A stretch of DNA of 64,000 bases from Ignavibacteria bacterium (lineage in GTDB: Bacteria > Bacteroidota > Ignavibacteria > Kapaibacteriales > Kapaibacteriaceae), in the NCBI GenBank assembly GCA_013204605.1, contig JABMNI010000076.1, forward strand, positions 1 through 64,000. The letters run 5' to 3'. A program made the translations under genes and the position numbers. Within the stretch, counting starts at the first letter, position 1. Every line of letters begins with the position of its first letter. This document shows positions 62,922-64,000 of the stretch, in pieces. The notes under the pieces are model-generated. The model was not told the origin of the DNA. It ran no database searches and saw nothing but the letters and a program-made list of their open reading frames with translations.

Positions 62922-63612
62922 GTTTTCGTTTTGCCACCGGAAACACAGTTTCATCGAACGGGAAATCTAAGTCTGTTTCAATGAGAAAAGTTGCTGGGTT
63001 TGGTAAATCGCTGTGCTTTTTAACCAATTCCATTTTTACATTCTCTGGCGCTTCATGCACCAAACCAACAGCGCGAGATTCTACTTCGAGCGTCTTAAGC
63101 GCTCGGTAGTTTTCAGATTCAGCAGTGAATAGCGTCAACTCATACCGAATAATTCTATACAGGTCACTCTTCAAATCCGGAATCATGGCATAGCCCTCAT
63201 CCTTGTACAGCGGGATGATTCCCACTACTTCGATGTGCATATTCTGGGTTACAAAGTCGAACATTGCAACGCCTTCCTCAGTTAAAATCTTTAGTGAGGG
63301 CAGCGCCCACCGCACCAGCTCGAACATTTTCTCTACGGCCTGTGTGTCGCCCGGGACGGCATCGAACGTCAGAGTCTTTTTCTCAAAATCCACTCCGGTC
63401 AATTTTCGTGGCAGCATACTTTGGTACTGCTCGCTGTTTGCTTGAATGGTTTCTAGAACTGAAGTCAGTTCAATCAGGTCACCCAAATTTGGGTATAATT
63501 TATTGTGGTGAAAATCTTTCGCCACATCCTGCATACCTGCAAGAATCTTGTACTGACAAACTTCAATGTCGGACGTTCCTTGAGTGAACATCGACAGATA
63601 GAGCGGATTCAT
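62899..63612 (-). CDS. Uncharacterised 237-residue protein
   Basis: I do not recognise this soluble protein. It is acidic, has no signal peptide, and mixes helices with beta-segments ('LSMFTQGTSDIEVCQYKILA', 'MHIEVVGIIPLYKDEGYAMI'). It overlaps the 3' end of the rsmB-like gene by 23 nt on the opposite strand. Its start lies about 70 nt from the divergent DCC-family gene. No paralogue is seen in this window. Confidence 0.7.
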   Translation of the reverse strand: MNPLYLSMFTQGTSDIEVCQYKILAGMQDVAKDFHHNKLYPNLGDLIELTSVLETIQANSEQYQSMLPRKLTGVDFEKKTLTFDAVPGDTQAVEKMFELVRWALPSLKILTEEGVAMFDFVTQNMHIEVVGIIPLYKDEGYAMIPDLKSDLYRIIRYELTLFTAESENYRALKTLEVESRAVGLVHEAPENVKMELVKKHSDLPNPATFLIETDLDFPFDETVFPVAKRKLMKHLIS

Positions 63613-63683
63613 ATCACCTCCGTAAGTTCGGTGTCATCATGTCATACACTACCATAACAAACATTGCGCCAATTTAGTTACCA

Positions 63684-64000
63684 TGAAAGACCAAGAAGTT
63701 GATGTTGAAAAGTTTTTATTTACGAAGACCATCGTGATATTCGATGGCGTGTGCAACGTTTGTAATGGGTCGGTTGATTTTTTACTCAGGCACGATTCGC
63801 ACAACCAACTAATGTTTGGTTCTTTCCAACAACAAAATGTTGCCGAGTTACTCCGAGGGTTTGGTGTGGATACTGAGCCAACCACGATGTATGTTTTGCA
63901 AAGGGGCTTGTTGTTTTTTGAATCGACCGCGGTTTTAAAGATAGTTCGTGTGCTTCCGTATCCGTGGAAATTATTCTATTCCGCAATTATTATTCCGCCG
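63684..64000 (+). CDS. DCC-family thiol-disulfide oxidoreductase (DUF393), partial
   Basis: The first 105 codons of a DCC1-like protein are present; the 3' end lies beyond the window. The family signature DGVCNVCN (DxxCxxC) follows 'TIVIFDGV', then 'SVDFLLRHD', 'TTMYVLQRGLLFFESTAVLK' and 'PYPWKLFY', as in DUF393. Function is poorly known, with a thioredoxin-like fold inferred. An ARGGGGCT copy (63901) encodes the RGL of the motif. Confidence 0.9.

Overview
The window reads as ordinary chromosome of a free-living bacterium from the Bacteroidota/Chlorobiota side of the tree. Four secreted proteins end in type IX secretion (T9SS) C-terminal sorting domains, outer-membrane beta-barrels and OmpA are present, and LpxH points to lipid A. 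Base composition looks intermediate. Many genes have Shine-Dalgarno sequences and some use TTG or GTG starts, which fits Chlorobi/Ignavibacteria/Kapabacteria-like lineages better than classical Bacteroidetes; that placement is inference. I see no prophage, insertion sequence, CRISPR array or defence island, and no gene-free stretch longer than 300 bases.

Layout. 1-5.3 kb: 5' half of tRNA-Tyr, carA, a P1B metal ATPase with an altered DKTGT motif, DUF2164, a SAM methyltransferase and an HNH nuclease with an unclear start. 5.4-11.4 kb: a T9SS-sorted glycoside-hydrolase-like protein and a DUF1800-DUF1501 pair. 11.6-16.2 kb: YfhO membrane protein, an unknown gene and aspartokinase carrying an internal repeat array. 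16.2-24.3 kb, minus strand: a tightly packed run (TatD, TcdA, MnmC(o)-like oxidase, MnmM, glutathione peroxidase, OmpA protein, Maf, sugar-type permease, PlsY) joined largely by 4-nt overlaps. It groups two tRNA anticodon-loop modification routes (ct6A and mnm5s2U). 24.3-31 kb: an FkbM-type methyltransferase, an FG-GAP secreted protein, groESL with CIRCE and terminator, a T9SS-tail remnant, MlaE and a Spy-like lipoprotein. 31.2-40.9 kb: a large secreted protein, a T9SS subtilase, a Ser/Gly/Arg-rich membrane protein, a YbdK-type ligase and an S10 carboxypeptidase. 41-45.8 kb: polyferredoxin, FAD oxidoreductase and barrel trio, a Crp/Fnr regulator split by an in-frame TAA, and a cytochrome P460-like lipoprotein. 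45.8-48.5 kb: an arsenosugar-type cluster (peroxidase-like, ArsS, Tag, DUF2064 glycosyltransferase). 48.6-57.3 kb: CDF transporter, CdsA, degenerate 3-hydroxyacyl-CoA dehydrogenase, MtnX-like phosphatase, T9SS helical protein, FMN reductase, HutH, ATP-grasp and LpxH. 57.4-64 kb: PanB, a heme lipoprotein, a lipoprotein, a fused cytochrome-porin, a small membrane protein, a Rieske protein, an RsmB-like methyltransferase, an unknown gene and a partial DCC protein.

Two window-wide signals stand out beyond the genes. First, the octamer ARGGGGCT occurs at least 46 times on the two strands (about 4 expected), evenly split by strand and almost entirely inside coding sequence: a HIP1- or uptake-sequence-like genome tag. 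Second, short imperfect tandem arrays (9-21 bp units, unrelated in sequence) sit just after stop codons, before start codons and inside several genes. The most interesting gene set is the 58.2-61.8 kb electron-transfer group with its Cyc2-like cytochrome-porin.
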